Below the pieces are notes generated by a model, which ran no database searches, was not told where the DNA came from, and worked only from the letters and a program-made list of their open reading frames with translations. A stretch of DNA of 22,374 bases from an uncultured Collinsella sp. (GTDB lineage: Bacteria > Actinomycetota > Coriobacteriia > Coriobacteriales > Coriobacteriaceae): contig CABUTH010000012.1 of the NCBI GenBank assembly GCA_902494465.1, positions 1-22,374 of the forward strand, given 5' to 3'. Below, one piece after another: positions 6,892 to 15,236 of the stretch (its first letter is position 1; each line of letters opens with the position of its first letter). The position numbers and the translations under genes are program-made.

Positions 6892-8487
6892 TTAGGAACG
6901 GACAACCTTGTCGACGTTCTGGAGCTGCAGTTCCTCGCCGTCCTGGCCCTCGATCACCACATTTTGCAGATCGAGTACCTTGACGTTTTGCGCAATGATG
7001 CCCTGACACACCATGGGCTCAACGCCGCAGGCCATGGCCGGGACAAAGGGCTCGGCATCCGGCGCGAAGGTCACGTGGACATCCTGGAACGTCAGGCGCG
7101 TTACTTTACTCTCGGGCAGGCCCGTGATGTAGGCAGCGGCCGCGTGGCAGTTAGTGGCCTCGATATCGCAAAACGTCGTGGCACCAAAGCCGGGCGTGCG
7201 GTCGTCGACAGGCAGCGTCTCGCGAGACTGCACGTAATCGGTCTTGCCGTCCTTGTCGCAGAAGTAGAAGGAGTTGACCACGAAGGGCGTGAGCACCTCA
7301 TCCATGCGAATGTGCTCAAAGGTAATGCCCTCGTTGACGGCATCCTTGCCGCGCCCGCGGCGGGTCTTGACGCGCAGGCCGCGGTCGGTGCGCTCAAAGA
7401 GGCACTTGCTCACGGTAAGGTCCTTGATGCCGCCGGCAGCCTCTGAACCCAGGACCACGGCGCCGTGACCATCGTGCATGTAGCAGTGAGAGATCAGCAC
7501 GTCGTGCGTGGCGGGACGAAGCTCGGGCTCAATGCCCAGCTTGCCGCTCTTGATGGCGATGCAGTCGTCGCCCACCGAGAACTGACAGCCAAGGATGCGG
7601 ACAAAGCCGCAGCTCTCGGGATCGAAACCGTCGGTGTTGTGGGAGTTCTTGGGGCCCTCGATGGACAGGCAGAGCGCATCGACGTGCTCGCACAGGATGG
7701 GGTGGATGTTCCACGCCGGGCTGTTGCGGACGGTGAAGCCGGCCAAGCTCACGTTTTGGCACTCGGACAGGAAAATCATGCGCGGGCGGGCGACCTCGCG
7801 GCCCTCCTCCGGGCGAAAGATGTTCTTAAAGTCCTTGTTCCACCAGTTGTCCTCGGCAAAATCGGTCTGACCGTCGATGGCACCACGACCATAGATGCAC
7901 ACGTCGTGCACGCTCAGACCCGTAAAGGTAGAGCAGTAGGTCGAGAAACTCTCGCCCTCCCAGCGGCCCAGGGGCAGCATATCGGTGCCGGCATGCCCGG
8001 CGCCCTCGTCGCCTGTGACCGTGCCCGGAATGTAGGCAAGCGCCGCGCGATCGTGACGGGCCAACAGCACCGCTCCCTCGGCGAGCTCGATGTTGATATT
8101 GCTCTTAAGGAAGAGGGACTTGATGCGATAACTACCGGCGGGGATCAGCACGCGCCCGCCCTTGGGGCAGGCCATGATGGCAGCCTGGATGTTGGTGGTG
8201 TCGTCGTGCTCGGCATCGCCCTTGGCGCCACAGTCGCGAACGTTGATGGTAAAGGGCTCAGCCGGCGTGGTGACACCTACGCTCAGCTCACGCTCGCCAC
8301 AAACAAAACGAACCAGGTTGCGCTTGCCGGGGATCAGGCCGTCGACATAGGTCTCGAACGTATTCGTGGTACCGGCGGGCTCGTCGTTGACAAAGATCTC
8401 CCACGTATCGGCACAGGTAAAGTAGCCGCCGTCGTCAAGCTCGATCACGGCCGCGCGGGCGTTGCGCCAGATAACGTTCGTCTCCAT
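6892..8487 (-). CDS. GH28 polygalacturonase, cytoplasmic, with N-terminal FN3-like domain
   Basis: GH28 enzymes hydrolyse alpha-1,4 bonds between galacturonates, or galacturonate-rhamnose bonds, by inversion. In 531 residues the diagnostic sites are all present: NTDGFD at 284-289 (Asp286), GDDC at 306-309 (Asp307, Asp308), GHG with His341, and RVK at 372-374. Residues 1 to about 80 look like a fibronectin-III-type beta domain, often seen in front of GH28 exo-enzymes; the beta-helix begins near INVRDCGAKGD. No signal peptide is present, so short imported oligomers are the likely substrate and an exo mode is favoured (inference). ATG at 8487 has GAGGGAGA upstream; a TTG at 8502 would place that site inside the gene. 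It follows the transporter gene by 115 bp, across that gene's terminator. Confidence 0.93.
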   Translation of the reverse strand: METNVIWRNARAAVIELDDGGYFTCADTWEIFVNDEPAGTTNTFETYVDGLIPGKRNLVRFVCGERELSVGVTTPAEPFTINVRDCGAKGDAEHDDTTNIQAAIMACPKGGRVLIPAGSYRIKSLFLKSNINIELAEGAVLLARHDRAALAYIPGTVTGDEGAGHAGTDMLPLGRWEGESFSTYCSTFTGLSVHDVCIYGRGAIDGQTDFAEDNWWNKDFKNIFRPEEGREVARPRMIFLSECQNVSLAGFTVRNSPAWNIHPILCEHVDALCLSIEGPKNSHNTDGFDPESCGFVRILGCQFSVGDDCIAIKSGKLGIEPELRPATHDVLISHCYMHDGHGAVVLGSEAAGGIKDLTVSKCLFERTDRGLRVKTRRGRGKDAVNEGITFEHIRMDEVLTPFVVNSFYFCDKDGKTDYVQSRETLPVDDRTPGFGATTFCDIEATNCHAAAAYITGLPESKVTRLTFQDVHVTFAPDAEPFVPAMACGVEPMVCQGIIAQNVKVLDLQNVVIEGQDGEELQLQNVDKVVRS

Positions 8488-8534
8488 GGATTTCTCCCTC
8501 AAAAAGATGCTCTAAAGGCAAATTGTACGCTGTT

Positions 8535-8578
8535 AAAAAAGGGCCGTGCCTGCCGGCGGAATTCCGGTGGCACGGCCC
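8535..8578 (-). terminator. Intrinsic terminator after the GPH transporter gene
   Basis: GGGCCGTGCC (8541-8550) pairs with GGCACGGCCC (8569-8578); read on the minus strand the stem is followed by six T (8540-8535). Since GH28 and the esterases lie downstream with no obvious strong promoter of their own, this probably works as a leaky, mid-operon terminator. Confidence 0.85.
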
Positions 8579-8602
8579 TGTGATTTGGACGATATGTCGG
8601 CC

Positions 8603-10162
8603 TTACTCGGCGGGGGTTACGCTACCGTCCTGGAAGCCAACGTTGTTGTGGGCAAAGCAGTCCTCGTACTTAAAGCCGGAGAGCTCCTCGCAAAGCGCCT
8701 TGACCTCGGGCTTGACGTCGGCCATCTTGCCACCCTCCTTGACGCGGTGAATCTCGTCGCAAAGGATGTCGCACTGCTCCTTGTCGATCTTGATGCCGCG
8801 GGCAAGGACGGCCGCAAGCAGGAAGAAGCCGGCGCAGCCGATGATCATGTAGCCGCAGATATACAGAGGCACGGTAGCGGGCTGGGTCACGGCGTCGCTA
8901 TTGCCGGCGGTCTGAATGAAGCCGGAGGCAGCAAGGACGATAGCCCACACGTTGACGGCGATAGCCTGGGCGATCTGCTGGCAGAGCTGCTGCGCGGAGC
9001 TGTAGATGCCCTCGCGACGACGCAGGGTGATGAGTTCATCGACATCGGGGATGTAGTTGAGCAGAACATCGGGCAGGTACTGGAAGCCGACGTAGAAGAA
9101 CTTCCAGATGGCGAAGATGATGGGGTAGGCGATCATGGCGATGGCGACCGTGGAGGTGCCGTTGATCTGACCAAAGGCGAAGTAGTTGTAGGCAATGATG
9201 CACGCAGCGCAACCGGCATTTGCGAGGTACCAAGACTTGTGGAAGCCCTTCTTGGCCATGAGGGCGACCCAGATGGCGGTGCAGACGATAGCGACGACCT
9301 TGCCAGGCATCTCCATCACGGACTCGTAGGACTTAGGAATCTGCAGGCAGTAGACGATGAAGAAGGACAGGCAGGCAGACCAGCAGGCAGCAGCAAGCTT
9401 CGTGGAGACCTGTGCATACAGGACCTTGCGGAAGGACTTGTTGCGGAAGGTGGAGATAACGTCGATGAAGAACTTCTTGATGCCCTCGCCGACGCTCTCG
9501 ATCTTCTCCTGAGCGACCTCCTCGGGGGTGTGCTCCCACGTGGACAGGTACACGCAGAGCAGCGAGATTGCCATGACCGAAGCGTTGATCGTAGCGATGA
9601 TGAAGTAGCTAAACGGGTTGGTCTCGCCGAAGGTGCCAAAGCCAAAGCCGACGAGTGCTGCCATCAGGAAGCCGGCGGCGTTACCAAAGAGATGCTTGTA
9701 GCCGGTAAGGTACGTACGCTCCTTAAAGTCGTCGGTCATCTCGATGGTAAGCGGCGACAGGTTGGCGGTGCAGAACGTGTACGCGACGTTGTAGATCAGG
9801 TACAGCACAAAGTAGTACGGGAAGCCAAACGGCGTAGCCACGAAGATGAGCGGCTCGGCGATCATCATCGGGATGGCCAGCAAGATCCAGAAACGACGAC
9901 GACCAAAGATGCGGCCAATCTTGGTGGCATAGAAGTTATCGGCCACAAAGCCCATCAGCGGGCAAAGAATGGCGTTGACATAGATGGCAAACGAGCTGAT
10001 CAGTGCAGCCTCGCCTGCGGACAGGCCACACTCCGTGGACAGGAACAGCACCATGTAGCTGTGCGTAAAGGTCAGGGCACCGGAATTGAGCATACCGCCC
10101 ATACCAAAGCCCAAGCGCGTCCAGAATGTGATCTTACGCTTTTTTCCGATCTTATTAGTCAT
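8603..10162 (-). CDS. GPH-family (glycoside-pentoside-hexuronide) sugar symporter
   Basis: The 519-residue membrane protein has about 12 hydrophobic segments, a central cytoplasmic loop around residues 220-250 and a hydrophilic C-terminal tail of about 65 residues. GFVADNF, followed by the basic GRIFGRRRFW stretch, matches the loop 2-3 signature of the GPH branch of the MFS superfamily. Members import melibiose, lactose, glucuronides or, as with TogT of pectinolytic enterobacteria, oligogalacturonides, usually with Na+ or H+. It is the first gene of the pectin operon and the only transporter in the window, so short pectin oligosaccharides are the expected cargo (inference). ATG at 10162 has AGAGGGAG upstream. 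Two operator copies sit 78-133 bp upstream of the start and a third about 240 bp upstream. Confidence 0.9.
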   Translation of the reverse strand: MTNKIGKKRKITFWTRLGFGMGGMLNSGALTFTHSYMVLFLSTECGLSAGEAALISSFAIYVNAILCPLMGFVADNFYATKIGRIFGRRRFWILLAIPMMIAEPLIFVATPFGFPYYFVLYLIYNVAYTFCTANLSPLTIEMTDDFKERTYLTGYKHLFGNAAGFLMAALVGFGFGTFGETNPFSYFIIATINASVMAISLLCVYLSTWEHTPEEVAQEKIESVGEGIKKFFIDVISTFRNKSFRKVLYAQVSTKLAAACWSACLSFFIVYCLQIPKSYESVMEMPGKVVAIVCTAIWVALMAKKGFHKSWYLANAGCAACIIAYNYFAFGQINGTSTVAIAMIAYPIIFAIWKFFYVGFQYLPDVLLNYIPDVDELITLRRREGIYSSAQQLCQQIAQAIAVNVWAIVLAASGFIQTAGNSDAVTQPATVPLYICGYMIIGCAGFFLLAAVLARGIKIDKEQCDILCDEIHRVKEGGKMADVKPEVKALCEELSGFKYEDCFAHNNVGFQDGSVTPAE

Positions 10163-10239
10163 CGAGCTCCCTCTCTTTTCTCGATTGTCTTGTAACAAGA
10201 CAGTTGAGTCCACACTGACATCTGTCTGCCCAGCGTTCA

Positions 10240-10255
10240 GGGTGAACGTTTAGTT
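10240..10255. promoter_or_regulatory. LacI-type operator copy, downstream of the transporter promoter
   Basis: GGGTGAACGTTTAGTT keeps the left arm and AACGTT core, but the right arm has decayed. Its centre is 40 bp downstream of the 10280-10295 copy, and it begins just after the -10 box, covering the expected transcription start. Confidence 0.65.
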
Positions 10256-10257
10256 AG

Positions 10258-10286
10258 ATTATGCGCGATTGCTTACGACAGGTGAA
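10258..10286 (-). promoter_or_regulatory. Promoter of the GPH transporter / pectin operon
   Basis: On the minus strand TTCACC (10286-10281) is followed at exactly 17 bp by CATAAT (10263-10258), a five-of-six match to the -10 consensus. The -35 lies within the operator at 10280-10295 and the transcription start would lie within the operator at 10240-10255. It is the best-formed of the three promoters of this type. Confidence 0.65.
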
Positions 10287-10295
10287 CGTTCACTT
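10280..10295. promoter_or_regulatory. LacI-type operator copy overlapping the transporter -35 box
   Basis: AGGTGAACGTTCACTT differs from the perfect 16-bp palindrome at 15211-15226 by one base. Its minus-strand half provides the TTCACC hexamer of the promoter. Confidence 0.8.
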
Positions 10296-10400
10296 GAATA
10301 ATATCCTTGAACGGTCGATTTTTACCGCTGAACGGACACAATTGAGATCCTCACACCTATTTTCTGCTGGTAAAGGTGCCATGCTGGACAGCCATGAGAT

Positions 10401-10416
10401 AGGTGAACGTTTATCA
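10401..10416. promoter_or_regulatory. Distal LacI-type operator copy
   Basis: AGGTGAACGTTTATCA has an intact left arm and core. It is centred 121 bp upstream of the proximal copy at 10280-10295 and has no -10 box at the matching spacing, so it looks like an auxiliary site, possibly for DNA looping. Confidence 0.6.
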
Positions 10417-10443
10417 GATATACCAACATATTCACTTAACCAT

Positions 10444-10483
10444 GAAACGAAAAGGCCCCGCCGGGAACACTCCCGATGGGGCC
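10444..10483 (-). terminator. Intrinsic terminator after uxaA
   Basis: GGCCCC-GC-CGGGA (10454-10466) pairs with TCCCG-AT-GGGGCC (10471-10483). On the minus strand TTTTCGTTT follows. It ends the uxaC-uxaB-uxaA operon and separates it from the transporter operon. Confidence 0.85.
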
Positions 10484-10517
10484 GATGACATCTCGCTATG
10501 CTTGGGCGCACTTGCCG

Positions 10518-12002
10518 CTACAAGCAGACGCCGTCCTTCCAGATACTGATCTCGTGACAGCCACGGCGCTCGGCACTCGTGAGCTTACCGCTCGCCGTCT
10601 GTAGCACCAGCTGGTACAAATCGCGGGCGGCCTCGTCGAGCGTGCGCTCACCCGTGGCAATCACGCCGGCGTTAAAGTCCATCCAGTTGGCCTTGTGGTC
10701 GCACAGACGCTGATTGGTGAACACCTTGAGCGTAGGCGCCGGCGCGCCAAACGGCGTGCCGCGTCCAGTCGAGAACAGAATCACGTGGCAGCCAGCAGCC
10801 GTCAACGCCGTGGTGGATACCATGTCGTTGCCCGGGCCGCACAGCATGTTCAGGCCATGCTTGGTGACCTGACCGGCATACGGCAGCACGTCGACGATGG
10901 GGGCAGAGCCACCCTTCTGCACGCAGCCGCAACTCTTGTCCTCGAGCGTGGTAATACCGCCGTCCTTGTTACCGGGACTCGGGTTCTCGTAGACCACCTC
11001 GCCATGGCTAATAAAGTAGTCCTTAAAGCCATTGAGCATGTCGGAGGCAGCGTTAAAGACCTGCTCGTTCTCGCAACGGTCAAGCAGGATGCTCTCCGCG
11101 CCAAACATCTCGGGCACCTCGGTAAGCACCGACGTGCCGCCGCGGGCGACGACCATATCGCTCACGCGACCGATCGTGGGGTTGGCGGTAATGCCCGAAA
11201 GGCCGTCAGAGCCGCCACACTTAAGACCAATGACCAGCTCGGAGGCCGGAATGGGCTCACGCTTTGCTTGCTTGGCCAGGTCAGCCAGCTCGGACAGAAT
11301 CTTGTGCCCCTCGATCTGCTCGTCGGCTACATCCTGGCAGGTGAGGAAGCGGACGCGCTCGTGGTCGAAGTCACCGAGCTCGTCGAGCACCTGCTGATGC
11401 GTGCAGTTCTCGCAACCGAGCGACAGGAATAGCACGCCGGCCGCATTAGGATGACGCGAGAGCGCCACCAGCAGACGACGCGTCTGGGCATGGTCGGCGC
11501 CGGTCTGCGAGCAGCCAAAGGGATGCGGGAAGTAGTAAACACCCTCCAGCGAGCCATCGACCAGATCCTGGGCCTGCTCACACATGGCACGGGCGACTTC
11601 GTTGACACAGCCGACCGTGGGGATGATCCATAGCTCATTACGCGTCGCGGCACGACCGTCGGCGCGGCGGAACCCCATAAAGGTCTCGGGCTCAACGGGA
11701 TCCACGACCGGATGTGTGGGGTTGTAGGTATACTCGACCTCGCCCGAAAGGTTGGTCTTCACATTGTGCGTGTGGAGCCACTGACCGGGCTGGACATCGC
11801 CCGTCACGTGTCCGATGGGCAAGCCGTACTTGATGACGTCCTCCCCTGCGGCAATCGAGCGCACGGCCATCTTATGACCCTGCGGAATATCCTCCGCGGC
11901 CACGACCTCGCCCACCCCGGGAACCGCGACGGCGGTGCCCTTGGCAAGCGGCGACAGCGCGACAATCACGTTATCGGCCGGATTAATCTGGATAGTGTTC
12001 AT
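10518..12002 (-). CDS. uxaA: Altronate dehydratase
   Basis: UxaA dehydrates D-altronate to 2-keto-3-deoxy-D-gluconate, the third step of galacturonate catabolism. At 494 residues it is the full-length fused form. An N-terminal SAF domain (about 1-90, with the WLHTHNVKTNL segment and His77/His79) is followed by the large GD-AH domain, with FGCSQTGADH, GCENCTHQQ, GLKCGGSDGLSGITANP and GRGTPFGAPAPTLKV as family-like segments. The conserved cysteines fit an iron-dependent enzyme. ATG at 12002 has TTAGGA about 9 bp upstream. It is the last gene of the uxaCBA operon, 81 bp after uxaB, and is closed by a strong terminator. The KDG kinase and aldolase needed next are not in the window. Confidence 0.96.
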   Translation of the reverse strand: MNTIQINPADNVIVALSPLAKGTAVAVPGVGEVVAAEDIPQGHKMAVRSIAAGEDVIKYGLPIGHVTGDVQPGQWLHTHNVKTNLSGEVEYTYNPTHPVVDPVEPETFMGFRRADGRAATRNELWIIPTVGCVNEVARAMCEQAQDLVDGSLEGVYYFPHPFGCSQTGADHAQTRRLLVALSRHPNAAGVLFLSLGCENCTHQQVLDELGDFDHERVRFLTCQDVADEQIEGHKILSELADLAKQAKREPIPASELVIGLKCGGSDGLSGITANPTIGRVSDMVVARGGTSVLTEVPEMFGAESILLDRCENEQVFNAASDMLNGFKDYFISHGEVVYENPSPGNKDGGITTLEDKSCGCVQKGGSAPIVDVLPYAGQVTKHGLNMLCGPGNDMVSTTALTAAGCHVILFSTGRGTPFGAPAPTLKVFTNQRLCDHKANWMDFNAGVIATGERTLDEAARDLYQLVLQTASGKLTSAERRGCHEISIWKDGVCL

Positions 12003-12083
12003 TGCAAATGGTCCTAACCCTACAGGTTGAGCAGAAGTCGAGGCGCGGGCACGCCGTCCCGCACCCGCGTCCGCGCCGGAAAT

Positions 12084-13598
12084 TTACGCCTGAGCGTTGG
12101 CGAAGGCCTGCTTGGCGCCCTCGGCACGCACGACGGCGAGCGCGCTGACGACAAACTCCTCAAGACCTGCGATCTGCGTAAGGTCCTCGCCCCACATTTG
12201 CTCGTTGGTGAGCACATCGTGCACCAGCTGGGCATCGTCGGTGCCGGCATGGGCGGCGTAGAAGTCGAGCACGAAGGCGTCGTCCTGAGCGGTGTACTCG
12301 GTGCCGTCGGAGCGACGCAGGTGCAGGCCGTCGCCCTCGCGGGACACGAGCTCCTGCGTGTAGAAGGAGATGAGCGTAGCGAGGCTCGTCGCCAGACACT
12401 TGGGCAGGTTGCCGGTCTCGGCAACGTAGTCCTTGAGCGTGGGCAGGTCACGAGCGCGCCACTTAGCCGTGGAGTTGAGGCAGATGGAGAGCAGCGCATG
12501 ATCAATAAACGGGTTGTCGAAGCGGTTTTCGACGGCGGCGGCAAAGGCCTTGCAGTCCTCGACATCCAAGTCGGCGGCAAGCGTCGGAATGACCTCGTCG
12601 TAGAGCATGGTGTTCATGAAGCCGCGAACGGTCTCGTCATGCATGCAGTCGCGCACGATATCAAAGCCGGCAACCCAAGAGCCCGGAACAAAGGCGGTAT
12701 GGGCACCGTTGAGGATGCGGACCTTTCGCTTTTTGTACGGGGTGACGTCGGGAGTCACAAAGACACCCGGAAGACCAGCCTTCACAAAGGGAAGCTTCTC
12801 GGCAAGCGACTCGTCGCCCTGGATGCCCCACATCTGGAAGGGCTCGCGCACGGCCAGGAAGGGATCCTCGTAGCCCAGACGCTCAGCCACCGCGGCGGCC
12901 TCGGATGCGTCGCGGATACGGCCCGGCACGATGGTGTCGACGAGCGTGGTGCAGACGGTGCAGTCGTTGGCCATCCACTGCGCAAACTCGTCCTCCCAGC
13001 CCCAGTCGCTCACATACTGGTTCATGATGCGCAGCAACTCCTCGCCGTTGTGATCGATGAGCTCGCAGGCGAGGACGATGACGCCCGGCTTACCGGCAGC
13101 CCAGCGGGTGTGGAGCACCTGGGCAAGCTTGGCGGGGAAGCTCGCAGGTGGCATGTCGTCGGCCTTGCAGGACGGGTCATAGGCGATACCGGCCTCGGTG
13201 GTGTTGGAGACGATGATCTCTAGGTCGTCGGAGACGGCGACCTCCATCATGGCGCGGTAGTCGTCCTCACGATACGGGTTAAGGCAGCGGCTGCAGGCGC
13301 TGATCACGCGGGACTCGTCAACCGTGTTGCCGTTCTCCTTGCCGCGCACCAGCACGGTGTACAGGTCGTCCTGGGCATTGATACCGTCGGCAAAGCCAAA
13401 GGCACCGTTGATGGGCTGCACCATGACGACCTTGCCGTTCCAGCCGGTGGCCTCGTTGCCCATGTCAAAGAAACGGTCGACGAAGGCGCGCAGGAAATTG
13501 CCCTCGCCAAACTGCAGAACCTTCTCGGGAGCATCCTTGGGCAGCAAATAGCCCTTGTAGCCGATCTTCTCGAGCGCATCGTAGCTGATGTTCTCCAT
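12084..13598 (-). CDS. uxaB: Tagaturonate reductase (altronate oxidoreductase)
   Basis: UxaB reduces D-tagaturonate to D-altronate with NADH and belongs to the long-chain mannitol dehydrogenase family. The 504-residue protein has the N-terminal LQFGEGNFLRAFVD nucleotide-binding segment (about 28-41). KVRILNGAHT at 292-301 supplies the family's catalytic Lys292 with Asn297 and His300. The segments SNTTEAGI and ACELIDHNGE also match the tagaturonate/fructuronate reductase branch. UxaB rather than UxuB is called because the genes on either side are uxaC and uxaA, and the sequence has the longer UxaB form. ATG at 13598 follows TAAGGAG. It lies 94 bp after uxaC with no convincing terminator between. 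Confidence 0.94.
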   Translation of the reverse strand: MENISYDALEKIGYKGYLLPKDAPEKVLQFGEGNFLRAFVDRFFDMGNEATGWNGKVVMVQPINGAFGFADGINAQDDLYTVLVRGKENGNTVDESRVISACSRCLNPYREDDYRAMMEVAVSDDLEIIVSNTTEAGIAYDPSCKADDMPPASFPAKLAQVLHTRWAAGKPGVIVLACELIDHNGEELLRIMNQYVSDWGWEDEFAQWMANDCTVCTTLVDTIVPGRIRDASEAAAVAERLGYEDPFLAVREPFQMWGIQGDESLAEKLPFVKAGLPGVFVTPDVTPYKKRKVRILNGAHTAFVPGSWVAGFDIVRDCMHDETVRGFMNTMLYDEVIPTLAADLDVEDCKAFAAAVENRFDNPFIDHALLSICLNSTAKWRARDLPTLKDYVAETGNLPKCLATSLATLISFYTQELVSREGDGLHLRRSDGTEYTAQDDAFVLDFYAAHAGTDDAQLVHDVLTNEQMWGEDLTQIAGLEEFVVSALAVVRAEGAKQAFANAQA

Positions 13599-13692
13599 CT
13601 ATGTGTCTCCTTAGATGTTTGTTAGCGTGCAAGCAAAACGGGGCTCCGCGTTTGGCAACGGCGCCCAGGGTTCGATGTGATTCGATGCGGGC

Positions 13693-15120
13693 TTAGGCCT
13701 CGTCGGTGTCCAGGTCAAAGCCAAAGTAGCGGACCGCATTGTTGTAGCTGATGTCGCGCACGATACTGCCCAGCAGCTCCATGTCGGCCGGGTACTTGCC
13801 CTGCTCGACCCACTCGCCGATCACGCTGCACAGCACGCGACGGAAGTACTCGTGGCGCGGATAGGACAGGAAAGAGCGGGAGTCGGTAAGCATGCCCACA
13901 AAGTTGCCCAGGACGCCCTCGTTAGCCAGAGCCGTGAGTTGCTCGCGCATGCCGACCTCGTTGTCGTTGAACCACCAGGCGGAGCCGTTCTGGATCTTAC
14001 CGGCGGTCGGAGCCTCCTGGAAGCAGCCCATGACGGTATCGATCATGGTGTTATCGATGGGGTTCAGGCTGTACAGAATGGTCTTGGGCAGGCCGCAGGT
14101 CTCCTGAATGGAGTTGAGGAAATCGGCAAGCTGGTCGGACGGCGTGTAGTTGGAGATGCAATCGTAGCCGGTATCGGGACCGAGCTTGGCAAACATGGCG
14201 CGGTTGTTGTCGCGCTTGCAGCCAAAGTGCAGCTGCATGGCCCAGCCCAGACGGACATACTCGCCGGCAACGAACTGCATAAAGGCAGTCTTGTACTTGA
14301 GGACCTCTTCCTCGGTAAGCGGCTCGGCAGCCAGACCCTTGGCAAAGATAGCCTCGATCTCGTCGGCGGTAGCCGGGACGTACATAACGTAGTCGAGTGC
14401 GTGGTCGGAGGCGCGGCAGCCCAGCTCGTGAGCAACGTCGTAGCGCTTGGAAATGGCAGCCTTCATGCCCTCAAAGTCGCTGACCTCAACGTCGGCAACC
14501 TCGGAAAGGTGCTTGCAGTAGTCGGCAAACTCCTGGCCGCGCTCGATGCGCAAAGCGGCATCGGGGCGCATGGCGGGAACGACCTGAACGTCAAAGCTGT
14601 CGTCGGCGGCAATCTTCTTGTGCCACTCAAAGCTGTCGGCGGGGTCGTCGGTAGTGCAGATCATGCGGACGTTGGACTGCTTGATCAGGTTACGGCAGGT
14701 AAAGCTAGCCTCAGCGAGCTTGGCGTTGGCAAGGTCCCAGACCTCCTGGGCAGTCTTGCCGTTGAGGACGCCCTCGTAGCCAAAGTAGCGCTTAAGCTCC
14801 AGGTGGCTCCACTCAAAGACGGGGTTGCCGACGCAGCGACCCAGGGTCTCGGCCCACTTTTGGAACTTCTCGCGAGCAGGGGCGTCGCCAGTGATAAAGC
14901 GCTCGTCGACGCCGTTGGCACGCATCAGGCGCCACTTGTAGTGGTCGCCGCCCAGCCAAACCTCGGTGATGTTCTCGAAACGCTTGTCCTCCCAAATCTC
15001 CTTGGGAGAAATGTGGCAGTGGTAGTCGACGATGGGCATGCCCTCGGCAAAGTTGTGGAACAGCTCCTCGCCGGTCTTGGTGCTCAGCAGGAAATCCTGA
15101 TCGTCCATAAAGTTTTTCAT
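13693..15120 (-). CDS. uxaC: Uronate (glucuronate/galacturonate) isomerase
   Basis: UxaC interconverts D-galacturonate and D-tagaturonate, and D-glucuronate and D-fructuronate, the entry step of hexuronate catabolism. The 475-residue protein has the amidohydrolase-like metal site VDYHCHISP (His34, His36), followed by family segments including WLGGDHYKWRLMRANG and LQLHFGCKRDNN-like sequence (here MQLHFGCKRDNN). ATG at 15120 follows AAAGGGG at 8 bp. The frame continues upstream to 15189 but has no ribosome site there and would cross an operator. It is the first gene of the operon, 53 bp downstream of the nearest operator copy. Low uronate should leave the paired operators occupied and the operon off (inference). 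Confidence 0.96.
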   Translation of the reverse strand: MKNFMDDQDFLLSTKTGEELFHNFAEGMPIVDYHCHISPKEIWEDKRFENITEVWLGGDHYKWRLMRANGVDERFITGDAPAREKFQKWAETLGRCVGNPVFEWSHLELKRYFGYEGVLNGKTAQEVWDLANAKLAEASFTCRNLIKQSNVRMICTTDDPADSFEWHKKIAADDSFDVQVVPAMRPDAALRIERGQEFADYCKHLSEVADVEVSDFEGMKAAISKRYDVAHELGCRASDHALDYVMYVPATADEIEAIFAKGLAAEPLTEEEVLKYKTAFMQFVAGEYVRLGWAMQLHFGCKRDNNRAMFAKLGPDTGYDCISNYTPSDQLADFLNSIQETCGLPKTILYSLNPIDNTMIDTVMGCFQEAPTAGKIQNGSAWWFNDNEVGMREQLTALANEGVLGNFVGMLTDSRSFLSYPRHEYFRRVLCSVIGEWVEQGKYPADMELLGSIVRDISYNNAVRYFGFDLDTDEA

Positions 15121-15172
15121 CAAACAACCCCTTTGTTTGCGGAGCGGGCGCACAATACGCTCGTCATCCTCT

Positions 15173-15188
15173 AGGTGAACGTTCACCA
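15173..15188. promoter_or_regulatory. LacI-type operator copy at the uxaC transcription start
   Basis: AGGTGAACGTTCACCA differs from the perfect palindrome by its last base. Its centre is 38 bp downstream of the 15211-15226 copy, and it abuts the candidate -10 box TAGTAT. Confidence 0.8.
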
Positions 15189-15217
15189 TACTAATCCATT
15201 ACGACTCAAAAGGTGAA
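15188..15217 (-). promoter_or_regulatory. Promoter of the uxaCBA operon
   Basis: Minus-strand TTCACC (15217-15212) is followed after 18 bp by TAGTAT (15193-15188). The -35 lies inside one operator and the -10 touches the next, the same plan as the transporter promoter. Confidence 0.55.
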
Positions 15218-15226
15218 CGTTCACCT
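15211..15226. promoter_or_regulatory. Perfect LacI-type operator palindrome, overlapping uxaC -35
   Basis: AGGTGAACGTTCACCT is an exact 16-bp palindrome with the central CpG typical of LacI-family sites. It is the best copy in the window and serves here as the reference for the others. Confidence 0.85.
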
Positions 15227-15236
15227 AACAACCATG

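Larger units (their letters stand above)
10163..10517. other. 355-bp regulatory region between uxaA and the GPH transporter gene
   Basis: No gene is supported here. From high to low coordinates it holds the uxaA terminator, an upstream operator, a pair of TGAACGG half-sites 21 bp apart (10308-10314 and 10329-10335), the transporter promoter with its two operators, and the transporter's ribosome site. Its AT content is higher than that of the flanking genes. Confidence 0.8.

Noticed and set aside
7465..8583. A 372-codon plus-strand frame opposite the GH28 gene
   Set aside because: Same shadow pattern; the GH28 catalytic motifs on the minus strand settle the coding strand.
8546..10195. A 549-codon open frame on the plus strand
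   Set aside because: It is antisense to the GPH transporter gene, which has clear membrane segments and family motifs; the plus-strand product looks like a translated complement with no domain.
12003..12083. GC-rich stem in the uxaB-uxaA gap as a terminator
   Set aside because: The stem is only about 6 bp (CGCGGG/CCCGCG), with no T-run, inside what is otherwise a continuous operon.
12027..15174. Long plus-strand frames opposite uxaB and uxaC (398 and 440 codons)
   Set aside because: Both are complements of strongly recognisable enzymes, and have Val/Leu/Gly/Asp-rich composition typical of antisense frames in GC-rich genomes.
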